A DNA stretch of 17,082 nucleotides from Porphyromonadaceae bacterium (GTDB lineage: Bacteria > Bacteroidota > Bacteroidia > Bacteroidales > UBA11471), in assembly GCA_021199145.1 (NCBI GenBank), contig JAJQIP010000011.1, positions 1-17,082 on the forward strand, read 5' to 3'. The notes under the pieces are model-generated. The model was given only the letters and a program-made list of their open reading frames with translations. It had not been told where the DNA came from and made no database searches. Position numbers and translations under genes: made by a program. Positions within the stretch are counted from its first letter, which is position 1. Each line of letters starts with the position of its first letter. Below are positions 8,450 to 14,425 of the stretch, in pieces.

Positions 8450-9661
8450 TTATTTGCTTTTCTTTTTATTTCTTCCCGGAGGAGTCGGCATGAAAGGACT
8501 TCTTTCCGTATTGTCATTGTCTTCTGTTGTCGTGACTGTTGATGATGTACCGAAGATAGCCTCTTCTATGATGACCTCTCCTTCTTCAAGCCCGTCGAGA
8601 ATTTCTGTCATGATACCGTTGCTGATACCTACGTTTACAGGGTGTGCCGTAAAGGTATTTCCTACATATGACCATACTTTGGCTGTCCCTTCACAATCTT
8701 CGATAATGGCATTTTTATCTACCAAAGGATATTCGGGGGTAAATCGTAAAGCTTTTGCCGGTACACTCAATACATCGTGCTTGTCGAGGGTATAAATGGT
8801 AACGTTGGCTGTCAATCGGGGCTTCAGTTTCAAGTCGGGATTCGGAGCTGAAATGATTACTTCGTAGGTAACGACCGTTTCGCTTGTTGAAGTGCTTGAA
8901 CTGTTGGTGCTACCCAGCCGGATTTGAAGGACTTGCCCTTCGAAGACATCATTAGGGTATGCGTCTACTGTGAAAGAGACCCGTTGACCTTCCTCCACAC
9001 CTCCTATATCAGCTTCGTCCACATCAGCGACTACCTCCATTTGGGTTAAGTCTGCAGCAATATTGAAAAGAGTCGGTGTCGAATAACCTGATGCTACGGT
9101 CTGTCCTTCCTCTACATCCCGACTGGTAACAATACCATCGATGGGCGAAGTGATAATGGCATAGGAGAGGTTTCGTTCAGCTTTGGCGAGCGAGGCTTTG
9201 CTATTTTCGAACGCACTTTTTGATTTTTTGTAGTTGTACTCCGAGTCATCATATTCCTGTTCGCTGATGAGGGCTTGTTTGTATAGCTTTTTGTTCCGGA
9301 TAAAATTTTTCCGTTGATATTCATATTCAGCCAAATTGCCGTCGTAGGTGGCTTTTGCCGATTCCAAATCACTTTCAAGGGTTACCTTATCCATTTCGGC
9401 AATAAGTTGGCCCTCCTTTACGACAGAATTGTAATCCACATAGATTTTGGCAATGATACCTGATACTTGTGTCCCGACTTCGACTTCGGTTACAGGTTCA
9501 ATAGTACCTGTAGCAGTAACCGATTTGGAGATATCACTACGTCCTACGGAGACAGTTGCGTAAGAAATCTGGTTCTTTTTCCCGGTATTATCGAAATAGA
9601 GGTAGGCTCCAACAGCTACTACGATAATAACGATAATGGCGATGATAATTCCTTTTTTCAT
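8450..9661 (-). CDS. MacA-like periplasmic adaptor (HlyD/RND-type membrane fusion protein)
   Basis: A 403-residue adaptor anchored by one N-terminal membrane segment (about 4-23, almost entirely Ile/Val/Ala). The order of parts is as in MacA: first half of the lipoyl domain (about 53-91, ending GQLIAEMD), an alpha-hairpin coiled coil rich in Lys, Glu, Ser and Ala (about 92-165), second lipoyl half (about 166-193, IITSPIDGIVTSRDVEEGQTV), beta-barrel (about 195-300) and a membrane-proximal domain to about 375. The end is a low-complexity tail of Thr/Asp/Asn, then Pro, then a Lys-rich finish (RNKKKSK). It should bridge the inner-membrane MacB-like transporter and the TolC-like channel across the periplasm. 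A Ser/Thr-rich insertion sits near residues 250-260. The gene follows the TolC-like gene by 21 bases. Confidence 0.92.
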   Translation of the reverse strand: MKKGIIIAIIVIIVVAVGAYLYFDNTGKKNQISYATVSVGRSDISKSVTATGTIEPVTEVEVGTQVSGIIAKIYVDYNSVVKEGQLIAEMDKVTLESDLESAKATYDGNLAEYEYQRKNFIRNKKLYKQALISEQEYDDSEYNYKKSKSAFENSKASLAKAERNLSYAIITSPIDGIVTSRDVEEGQTVASGYSTPTLFNIAADLTQMEVVADVDEADIGGVEEGQRVSFTVDAYPNDVFEGQVLQIRLGSTNSSSTSTSETVVTYEVIISAPNPDLKLKPRLTANVTIYTLDKHDVLSVPAKALRFTPEYPLVDKNAIIEDCEGTAKVWSYVGNTFTAHPVNVGISNGIMTEILDGLEEGEVIIEEAIFGTSSTVTTTEDNDNTERSPFMPTPPGRNKKKSK

Positions 9662-9682
9662 ATTGTGTGTTATTATTTACGT

Positions 9683-11053
9683 TTACAATGAGATAGGTTT
9701 GTTTTGATATACATTCAACAACAGGCGGTTGAGTATAGCCATATATTTAGCTTGCAGTGCCTTTTGCTCGGCTATAAGCAAGTTGTTTTTTTCGGTGAGT
9801 AGTTCGAGGGTATTGGCCATTCCTTGATTGAATTTCTCTTGTATCAAAGCATAGCTAGCTTCTGTAGCTTTTACTTGTTCTTGAGCCGAAATATATTGTT
9901 CTTGAGCTGCTTTTACTTCAAGGTAGAGATTCTCGATTTCACTCAACAAGTTTTTCTTCGTATTTTCCAATTCAAGTTCGGCGGTGGTCATGGCAATGCG
10001 GGCTTTTGATACAGCCGAACGGGTATCGCGATTGCTATAAATAGGTATAGAGAGGGATAATCCTAACGATTCGCTAAGTTTGTTTTTCATTTGGGATCTG
10101 GTGTTTGTGGATGATGTCGAGAAATGTCCTGTGCTTACTCCCGCTGAAAATGAGAGGCTGGGTGAGAAGCCTGATTTAGCATTTCTGAGTTCAAGCTTTG
10201 AAGCAGTGATGTTCAACTCGCTGTACTTGATAGTAGGCATATAGGCGAGGGCCATCTGATATATTTCGTTTTGAGTTGCAAGTGGCATCAGCACGTCTGT
10301 ATCGTCAAGAGTCGGCGTAACTACCTCAATGTTCTCATCAATCCCTAATTCCAGCAATTGTTTCAAAGTCAATTGGTTTTGCGCCAATGTGTTTTGAGAA
10401 ACGACCAGTTGATACTTATCACTGCTGTATTGTGATACAAGTTGGGCATAGTCACTCTCCGACAGTGTCCCTGCATTTTTTAATTTTTCCCCTCGCTCAC
10501 ATTGCGCTTTCGAAACCTCCACCGTTTGTTGGTTGATAAGAATGGCTTCTTGGGCGTAGAGAATTTGCAGGTAGCCCGATATGATGGCGGATTCAATATT
10601 ATCGAACGTCTCTTCGAGGGAGGCTGATTGCATCTCTTCCGCCACTTGCTGCGATTTGATTTGGTTCAACATCTTCCCCCCGTTGAAAAGGGTCAAGGAA
10701 CTCCGCAGATTGTAAGATCCTGAAATTTGGTTCTTATCACTACTGGTGTTCCCTGTCTGAGCATAAATATCCAACATGTCGTCACTGCCATTTGCCGTTT
10801 GAACGAATGGCGTATTGGTGTATTGATAGCTGACACCGGCTGTCAAAGAGGGAAAGAGTTTAGACTTGGCGTTTTTCGTATCAATTTTGCTGCTTTCGAG
10901 CGAAAGACGGCTTTGTTTCAGCTCGATATTTTGCTCATAGGCATATTGCAAACAATCTTCAAGACTCCATGCCTGCTTCTTTTCCTGTGCCGTAAGCGTT
11001 GTGACAGCAAGAAGAAGGCAACTGGAGAGGGTGAATAGATGTAGATGTTTCAT
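9683..11053 (-). CDS. TolC-family outer-membrane efflux channel
   Basis: A 456-residue outer-membrane efflux protein. It has a 23-residue signal peptide ending TLTAQ, followed by two repeated OEP halves. The first opens WSLEDCLQYAYEQNIELKQ. The second begins about residue 240 (EIYQMALAYMPTIKYSELNI). Long heptad-like helical stretches alternate with short strand segments such as SLSFSAGVS and GLSLSIPIY, as in the TolC coiled-coil barrel. A cap-like sequence, FNQGMANTLELLTEKNNLLIAEQ, lies near the end. I start at ATG 11053. The ATG at 11092 lies between the -33 and -7 elements of the promoter and cannot be on the main transcript. As first gene of the six-gene operon it supplies the exit duct for the MacA/MacB-like pump. 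The substrate could be an antibiotic, peptide or lipid-like molecule and cannot be read from sequence. Confidence 0.93.
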   Translation of the reverse strand: MKHLHLFTLSSCLLLAVTTLTAQEKKQAWSLEDCLQYAYEQNIELKQSRLSLESSKIDTKNAKSKLFPSLTAGVSYQYTNTPFVQTANGSDDMLDIYAQTGNTSSDKNQISGSYNLRSSLTLFNGGKMLNQIKSQQVAEEMQSASLEETFDNIESAIISGYLQILYAQEAILINQQTVEVSKAQCERGEKLKNAGTLSESDYAQLVSQYSSDKYQLVVSQNTLAQNQLTLKQLLELGIDENIEVVTPTLDDTDVLMPLATQNEIYQMALAYMPTIKYSELNITASKLELRNAKSGFSPSLSFSAGVSTGHFSTSSTNTRSQMKNKLSESLGLSLSIPIYSNRDTRSAVSKARIAMTTAELELENTKKNLLSEIENLYLEVKAAQEQYISAQEQVKATEASYALIQEKFNQGMANTLELLTEKNNLLIAEQKALQAKYMAILNRLLLNVYQNKPISL

Positions 11054-11075
11054 AGAGTTCGATAATAATTTTGCG

Positions 11076-11107
11076 CAAAAGTAGATATCCATTTTTTCTT
11101 TCCCAAA
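11076..11107 (-). promoter_or_regulatory. Promoter of the tolC-macA-macB-kinase-regulator operon
   Basis: On the minus strand TTTG (11107-11104), then exactly 20 bases, then TACTTTTG (11083-11076) matches the Bacteroidota consensus TTTG/TAnnTTTG. Transcription should start near 11069, giving a leader of only about 15-20 bases before ATG 11053. A run of nine Ts on the same strand lies just upstream of the -33 element (11124-11116). Confidence 0.72.
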
Positions 11108-11132
11108 TAGAGCCTAAAAAAAAACCTATTTT

Positions 11133-11147
11133 ATCGACGAATCCGAT
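11133..11147. repeat. Short inverted repeat upstream of the efflux promoter
   Basis: ATCG (11133-11136) and CGAT (11144-11147) flank a 7-base spacer, about 26 bases upstream of the -33 element. It could be part of a regulator site, but four-base arms are short enough to arise by chance. Confidence 0.2.
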
Positions 11148-11233
11148 TTTTTTCTTTCCAAATGGCTGGTTATGTTTAGTCTTTTTTGCCCTCTTTCTTG
11201 GTAGAATCGGGGAGTTTGTCAATCCAATTTTGT

Positions 11234-12046
11234 TTATAGGCAAAATGAGTCAAATGCGCCGTCAACCACTGCTACCGTACCGGAGACAAAACGGGAAGCA
11301 TCACTGATAAGGTAGTGTATGGTGCCACATAGTTCATCGGGTGTACCGAAACGTCCGAAGGGTGTGTGGGCAATAATGGCTTTTCCTCGTGCCGTCAGGG
11401 AACCATCAGAGTCGGTAAGCAGTGTGCGGTTTTGTTCTGTAAGGAAAAACCCCGGTGCAATGGCGTTTACGCGAATGCTGTCACCGAATTTAGTGGCCAT
11501 TTCCACTGCCATATAGCGGGTGAATTGTTGTACGGCAGCTTTTGCCGAGGTGTAGCCGACCACTCGGGTAAGAGGGCGTAAAGCCGATTCAGAACTGAAA
11601 TTGACAATAGCACCACTTTTATGCTTGGCCATGTCTTCGGCAAAGACTTGTGTGGGAAGTACAGTCCCCACAAGATTGAGGTCGACCACCTTTTTAAAAT
11701 CATCCATTGACATATCGAAAAAGGTCTTGTCCGTGGGAATCGTTGCTCCCTGCATATTGCCTCCCGCTGCATTGATGAGTACATTGATGCGGCCAAGGCG
11801 TTTTATGATTTCGTCCCGACATTGTTCGAGAGAAGGGCGGTCGAGAACATCACATTGAATGAACCATGCAGTTCCTCCTGCTTGAATGATTTCCTCTTCC
11901 AATTTTTCCCCTCGTTCGCAGTTTCTGCCGATTACAACCATAATTGCGCCTTCTTGTGCCAGATAGCGGGATATGCAGCTTCCTAATACTCCGGTCGCTC
12001 CCGTCATAACAACCGTTTTGCCAGAGATGTCGAATAGTCCGTTCAT
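11234..12046 (-). CDS. SDR-family oxidoreductase, fructuronate/mannonate oxidoreductase-like
   Basis: A 270-residue classical short-chain dehydrogenase. The nucleotide-binding motif is TGATGVLG at 15-22, the NAAG motif is at 92-95, and the catalytic residues are S152, Y165 and K169 (YTSAK). N125 in DLNLVG fits the structural Asn position. The extended stretches INAAGGNMQGATI and SALRPLTRVVGY, and the segment around APGFFLTEQNRTLL, match SDR enzymes annotated as D-mannonate oxidoreductase/fructuronate reductase, which act in hexuronate catabolism with UxuA. No uxuA, uxaC or sugar transporter is nearby, so the substrate assignment is tentative. The C-terminus reads VDGAF where the family usually has VDGGF. 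Arg41 after strand beta-2 hints at NADP, but this is uncertain. It is transcribed alone, divergently from the queuosine-precursor transporter. Confidence 0.85.
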   Translation of the reverse strand: MNGLFDISGKTVVMTGATGVLGSCISRYLAQEGAIMVVIGRNCERGEKLEEEIIQAGGTAWFIQCDVLDRPSLEQCRDEIIKRLGRINVLINAAGGNMQGATIPTDKTFFDMSMDDFKKVVDLNLVGTVLPTQVFAEDMAKHKSGAIVNFSSESALRPLTRVVGYTSAKAAVQQFTRYMAVEMATKFGDSIRVNAIAPGFFLTEQNRTLLTDSDGSLTARGKAIIAHTPFGRFGTPDELCGTIHYLISDASRFVSGTVAVVDGAFDSFCL

Positions 12047-12084
12047 GTTCCAATGATTTATTTTGAGTTACGAAATCGTTGTCG

Positions 12085-12092
12085 CAAAGATA
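12085..12092 (-). promoter_or_regulatory. Candidate -7 element of the SDR gene
   Basis: TATCTTTG on the minus strand fits TAnnTTTG and is followed by GCGACAACG. Transcription would begin near 12078, about 32 bases before ATG 12046. No good TTTG is found at the -33 position (it reads TGAA), so the promoter may be weak or activator-dependent. Confidence 0.45.
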
Positions 12093-12188
12093 AGAAAAAT
12101 GTGCGTTTTATTTTCAGTCAGAATAAATGGGTATGAGCTATTTATTATCTGAAATTTATAGAGAAATCTCTTGAAGGGATTCAAAGAA

Positions 12189-12220
12189 TTTGGAGATATG
12201 GCAAAGATGCCATATCTTTG
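12189..12220 (+). promoter_or_regulatory. Promoter of the queuosine-precursor transporter gene
   Basis: TTTG (12189-12192), exactly 20 bases, then TATCTTTG (12213-12220) is a full match to the Bacteroidota promoter consensus. The start of transcription is expected at about 12225-12228, just before the riboswitch stem, so the leader consists of little besides the aptamer. Confidence 0.72.
12194..12217. repeat. Perfect 10-bp inverted repeat inside the yhhQ promoter (candidate operator)
   Basis: AGATATGGCA (12194-12203) and TGCCATATCT (12208-12217) are exact reverse complements with a 4-base spacer. The repeat fills the gap between the -33 and -7 elements and overlaps the -7 element. A second overlapping pair, CAAAGAT (12202-12208) and ATCTTTG (12214-12220), ends exactly at the end of the -7 element. 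Upstream of the expected start site it would act as DNA, so a repressor operator is the simplest reading. Confidence 0.55.
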
Positions 12221-12229
12221 AGCGTAAAC

Positions 12230-12259
12230 CGTGTGCTTGCTAACCACGTAAAAAACAAG
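12230..12259 (+). promoter_or_regulatory. PreQ1-I riboswitch upstream of the queuosine-precursor transporter
   Basis: The leader folds as a small H-type pseudoknot of the preQ1-I class. P1 is CGUG (12230-12233) with CACG (12245-12248). The loop contains CUUG (12236-12239), followed by the conserved CUAAC (12240-12244). After P1 comes U and six As (12250-12255), then CAAG (12256-12259), which pairs with the loop CUUG as P2. C12244 corresponds to the cytosine that pairs with preQ1 in known structures, and the AAAACAAG tail matches my recollection of the Thermoanaerobacter aptamer. The AUG at 12264 lies four bases past P2, so ligand binding would block ribosome access: translational OFF control. 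P1 is only four base pairs, one fewer than the well-known examples. The downstream gene is a queuosine-precursor transporter, which fits the ligand. Confidence 0.8.
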
Positions 12260-12263
12260 ATTC

Positions 12264-12944
12264 ATGAAACGTTCTGTCGATGTATTGTTTGCTTTGATGG
12301 GAATCCTTTTTTGTGTATGTCTTATCATTGCGAATATTTTAGAGGTAAAAATCATTTCAATCGGTTCCCTTACCCTTACAGGTGGTATTATCGTATTTCC
12401 CATTTCCTATATTATTAATGATTGTGTGGTTGAGGTTTGGGGATATCGTAAGGCCCGTTTGCTTATTTGGACGGGCTTTGCCGCTAATTTTATAGCGGTG
12501 CTGTTTATTCAATTGGCTGTATGGTTGCCTGCAGCGTCGGTATGGTCACAACAGGAGGCGTTTGCTTCTCTTTTCGGGCTTACGCCTCGAATTGTCTTGG
12601 CCAGTTTCATCGCTTTTTTGATAGGTTCTTTTATCAATGCTTCTGTGATGAGCCGTATGAAATTGATTTCGGCTGGAGCTCATTTCTCCTTACGGGCTAT
12701 TGTCTCCACCGTGTTTGGTGAGGGAGGAGATTCCCTGCTGTTTTTCCCGTTGGCTTTTGGCGGAATTTTGCCCATAAAAACGATAGGAATGTTGATTCTT
12801 TCCCAGACGTTATTAAAGTCGGCTTATGAAGTCGTGATACTTCCTATCACTATTCGGGTTGTTCGTTGGGTGAAACAGCATTCTGGCACTGACGAATATG
12901 ACAAGGATGTATCATACAATATCTTTAAAATAAAAAATCTATAA
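12264..12944 (+). CDS. yhhQ: Queuosine-precursor transporter, YhhQ/QPTR family
   Basis: A 226-residue inner-membrane protein with about six hydrophobic segments, of the DUF165/Vut_1 family. E. coli YhhQ imports the queuosine precursors preQ0 and preQ1. Family landmarks are visible: ND at 52-53 followed by EVWGY at 57-61, and the motif R144-x3-ST-x2-GE-x2-DS (R144, S148, T149, G152, E153, D156, S157). The last 20 or so residues are a polar cytoplasmic tail. The start ATG 12264 lies directly behind the riboswitch. The gene has its own promoter and no same-strand partner within an operon distance: the next gene begins 138 bases downstream after a separate promoter. Regulation by preQ1 binding to the leader means the cell would stop making the importer when the precursor is plentiful. 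Function is well supported. Whether preQ1, preQ0 or free queuine is preferred cannot be read from sequence. Confidence 0.92.
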   Translation: MKRSVDVLFALMGILFCVCLIIANILEVKIISIGSLTLTGGIIVFPISYIINDCVVEVWGYRKARLLIWTGFAANFIAVLFIQLAVWLPAASVWSQQEAFASLFGLTPRIVLASFIAFLIGSFINASVMSRMKLISAGAHFSLRAIVSTVFGEGGDSLLFFPLAFGGILPIKTIGMLILSQTLLKSAYEVVILPITIRVVRWVKQHSGTDEYDKDVSYNIFKIKNL

Positions 12945-13031
12945 ATCTTTGTCGGAGCGAGTCAAGGAATTTGTCATCGATTCTTTTCGGATAGACTTTT
13001 TCTATTTGCCAGAAAATCTCTGTAGATAGAA

Positions 13032-13063
13032 TTTTTTGTTTTGAAGCATTCTTCTTATTTTTG
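13032..13063 (+). promoter_or_regulatory. Candidate promoter of cyuA
   Basis: TATTTTTG (13056-13063) fits TAnnTTTG. At the 20-base spacing the -33 position reads TTTT (13032-13035), and a full TTTG occurs at 13035-13038 with a 17-base gap. Transcription would start near 13069, only about 13 bases before ATG 13082. Confidence 0.5.
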
Positions 13064-13081
13064 CGAAAAACCTATCCTAAC

Positions 13082-14368
13082 ATGGAAAAAATAGAAAGAG
13101 ACCGTATCATACGGTTAATCAAGCGGGAGGTTGTCCCGGCTATTGGCTGTACCGAGCCTATTGCTGTCGCTTTATGTGTGTCGGAGGCGGCTCATTTATT
13201 AGAGAAAAAACCGGAGAAGATATCTCTGTTTTTAAGTGCGAATATTTTGAAGAACGCCATGGGCGTAGGTATCCCTGGCACAGGTATGATTGGTTTGCCC
13301 ATTGCTGTCGCATTAGGTGCATTGGCCGGAAATCCCGCTTACGAACTTGAGGTCTTGAAGGATGTTACTCCAGAAGATGTAGAACGGGGGAAACAGTATA
13401 TTGCTGAAGAGCGCATCGACATACAGCTCAAGAAAGATATTTCCGAAAAGCTATATATTGAAGTCACCGTGTCGGCTGGAAATGACTGTGCAACCGCGAT
13501 TATTGCGGGCGGACATACTACTTTTGTCTATAAGGAGAGGTGCGGACAAGTATTGCTCGACAAGCGTACTCCTTCTACTGAAGAAGCCCAGGATGAAAAG
13601 TTGCCTCTTACTTTGCGGAAAGTGTATGATTTTGCCATGACTGCTCCGCTTGATGAAATTTCTTTCATCCTCGAATCGGCCCGTCTTAACAGGGCGGCGG
13701 CTGAAGCTTCTTTCAAGGGCGATTATGGACATTCGTTGGGCAAGTCCTTGCAAGATGACAATGAGCGACGCATCATGGGAGATAGTGTTTTCTCCCATAT
13801 CCTTTCGTGTACTTCCGGGGCCTGTGATGCCCGTATGGCTGGTGCTATGATTCCTGTCATGAGTAATTCGGGCAGTGGGAATCAGGGTATTGCGGCAACT
13901 TTACCCGTTGTAGTCTATGCCGAAGAAAATAGAAAGAGCCGGGAAGAGTTAATTCGGGCTTTGGTATTGAGCCATTTAACCGTGATTTATATTAAGCAGG
14001 ATCTTGGCCGTCTTTCCGCTATTTGTGGTTGTGTAGTTGCCGCCACAGGTTCAAGTTGTGGTATTACCTATTTGATGGGAGGAGCTTATGAAGAGGTGAC
14101 CTATGCGGTGAAAAATATGATTGCCACTCTTACGGGTATGGTTTGTGACGGAGCAAAACCAAGTTGTGCTTTGAAATTGACCAGTGGCGTTTCCACCGCT
14201 CTCTTCTCGGCCATGTTGGCTATGGAACATAAATGTGTCACGGCCGTCGAAGGAATTATTGAGGATGATGTAGACCGTACTATACACAACTTGACCCGTA
14301 TCGGTTCGCAAGGAATGAATGAGACCGACCGGCTCATCCTGGATATCATGACTCATAAGTGTCCGTAA
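13082..14368 (+). CDS. cyuA: L-cysteine desulfidase, CyuA/UPF0597 (serine dehydratase alpha-like) family
   Basis: A 428-residue cytoplasmic enzyme of the family that includes E. coli CyuA (YhaM) and the archaeal [4Fe-4S] L-cysteine desulfidase, which turns cysteine into pyruvate, ammonia and sulfide. Signatures are VPAIGCTEPIAVAL (with C23), GIPGTGMIGLPIAVALG (63-79), CTSGACDARMAGAMIPVMSN (243-262) and MVCDGAKPSCALK (353-365). C315, C355 and C362 have the same spacing (40 and 7 residues) as the cluster cysteines I recall for the Methanocaldococcus enzyme, and C23 corresponds to its catalytic N-terminal Cys. All key residues are present, so the enzyme should be active. I start at ATG 13082. 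An upstream in-frame TTG at 13061 falls in the -7 promoter element. No cyuP transporter or cyuR regulator lies beside it, unlike in enterobacteria. Related proteins are also called serine dehydratases, so substrate is probable, not certain. Confidence 0.88.
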   Translation: MEKIERDRIIRLIKREVVPAIGCTEPIAVALCVSEAAHLLEKKPEKISLFLSANILKNAMGVGIPGTGMIGLPIAVALGALAGNPAYELEVLKDVTPEDVERGKQYIAEERIDIQLKKDISEKLYIEVTVSAGNDCATAIIAGGHTTFVYKERCGQVLLDKRTPSTEEAQDEKLPLTLRKVYDFAMTAPLDEISFILESARLNRAAAEASFKGDYGHSLGKSLQDDNERRIMGDSVFSHILSCTSGACDARMAGAMIPVMSNSGSGNQGIAATLPVVVYAEENRKSREELIRALVLSHLTVIYIKQDLGRLSAICGCVVAATGSSCGITYLMGGAYEEVTYAVKNMIATLTGMVCDGAKPSCALKLTSGVSTALFSAMLAMEHKCVTAVEGIIEDDVDRTIHNLTRIGSQGMNETDRLILDIMTHKCP

Positions 14369-14425
14369 GCATACGGGTAGTCTTGCTTTCTCAGAATTTG
14401 CTGTTATGGGAGGAAGTTTGACAGA

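Noticed and set aside
11101..11160. Terminator for the SDR gene made of ATCG-N7-CGAT plus a run of nine Ts
   Set aside because: The stem is four base pairs and eight bases separate it from the T run, so it does not meet the form of an intrinsic terminator.
13009..13038. ATCT-CTGT-AGAT followed by six Ts as a yhhQ terminator
   Set aside because: A four-base AT-rich stem is too weak, and the T run coincides with the candidate cyuA -33 region.
13061..13081. TTG start adding seven residues to CyuA
   Set aside because: The TTG is part of the TAnnTTTG element. The ATG at 13082 aligns with the usual family start.
13451..13798. 115-codon minus-strand frame inside cyuA
   Set aside because: Lies wholly within the strongly conserved CyuA frame and has no features of its own.
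14363..14376. Hairpin CCGTA-AGCA-TACGG at the cyuA stop codon as a terminator
   Set aside because: Only five base pairs, overlaps the coding end and lacks a following T run. The convergent 57-base gap has no better candidate.
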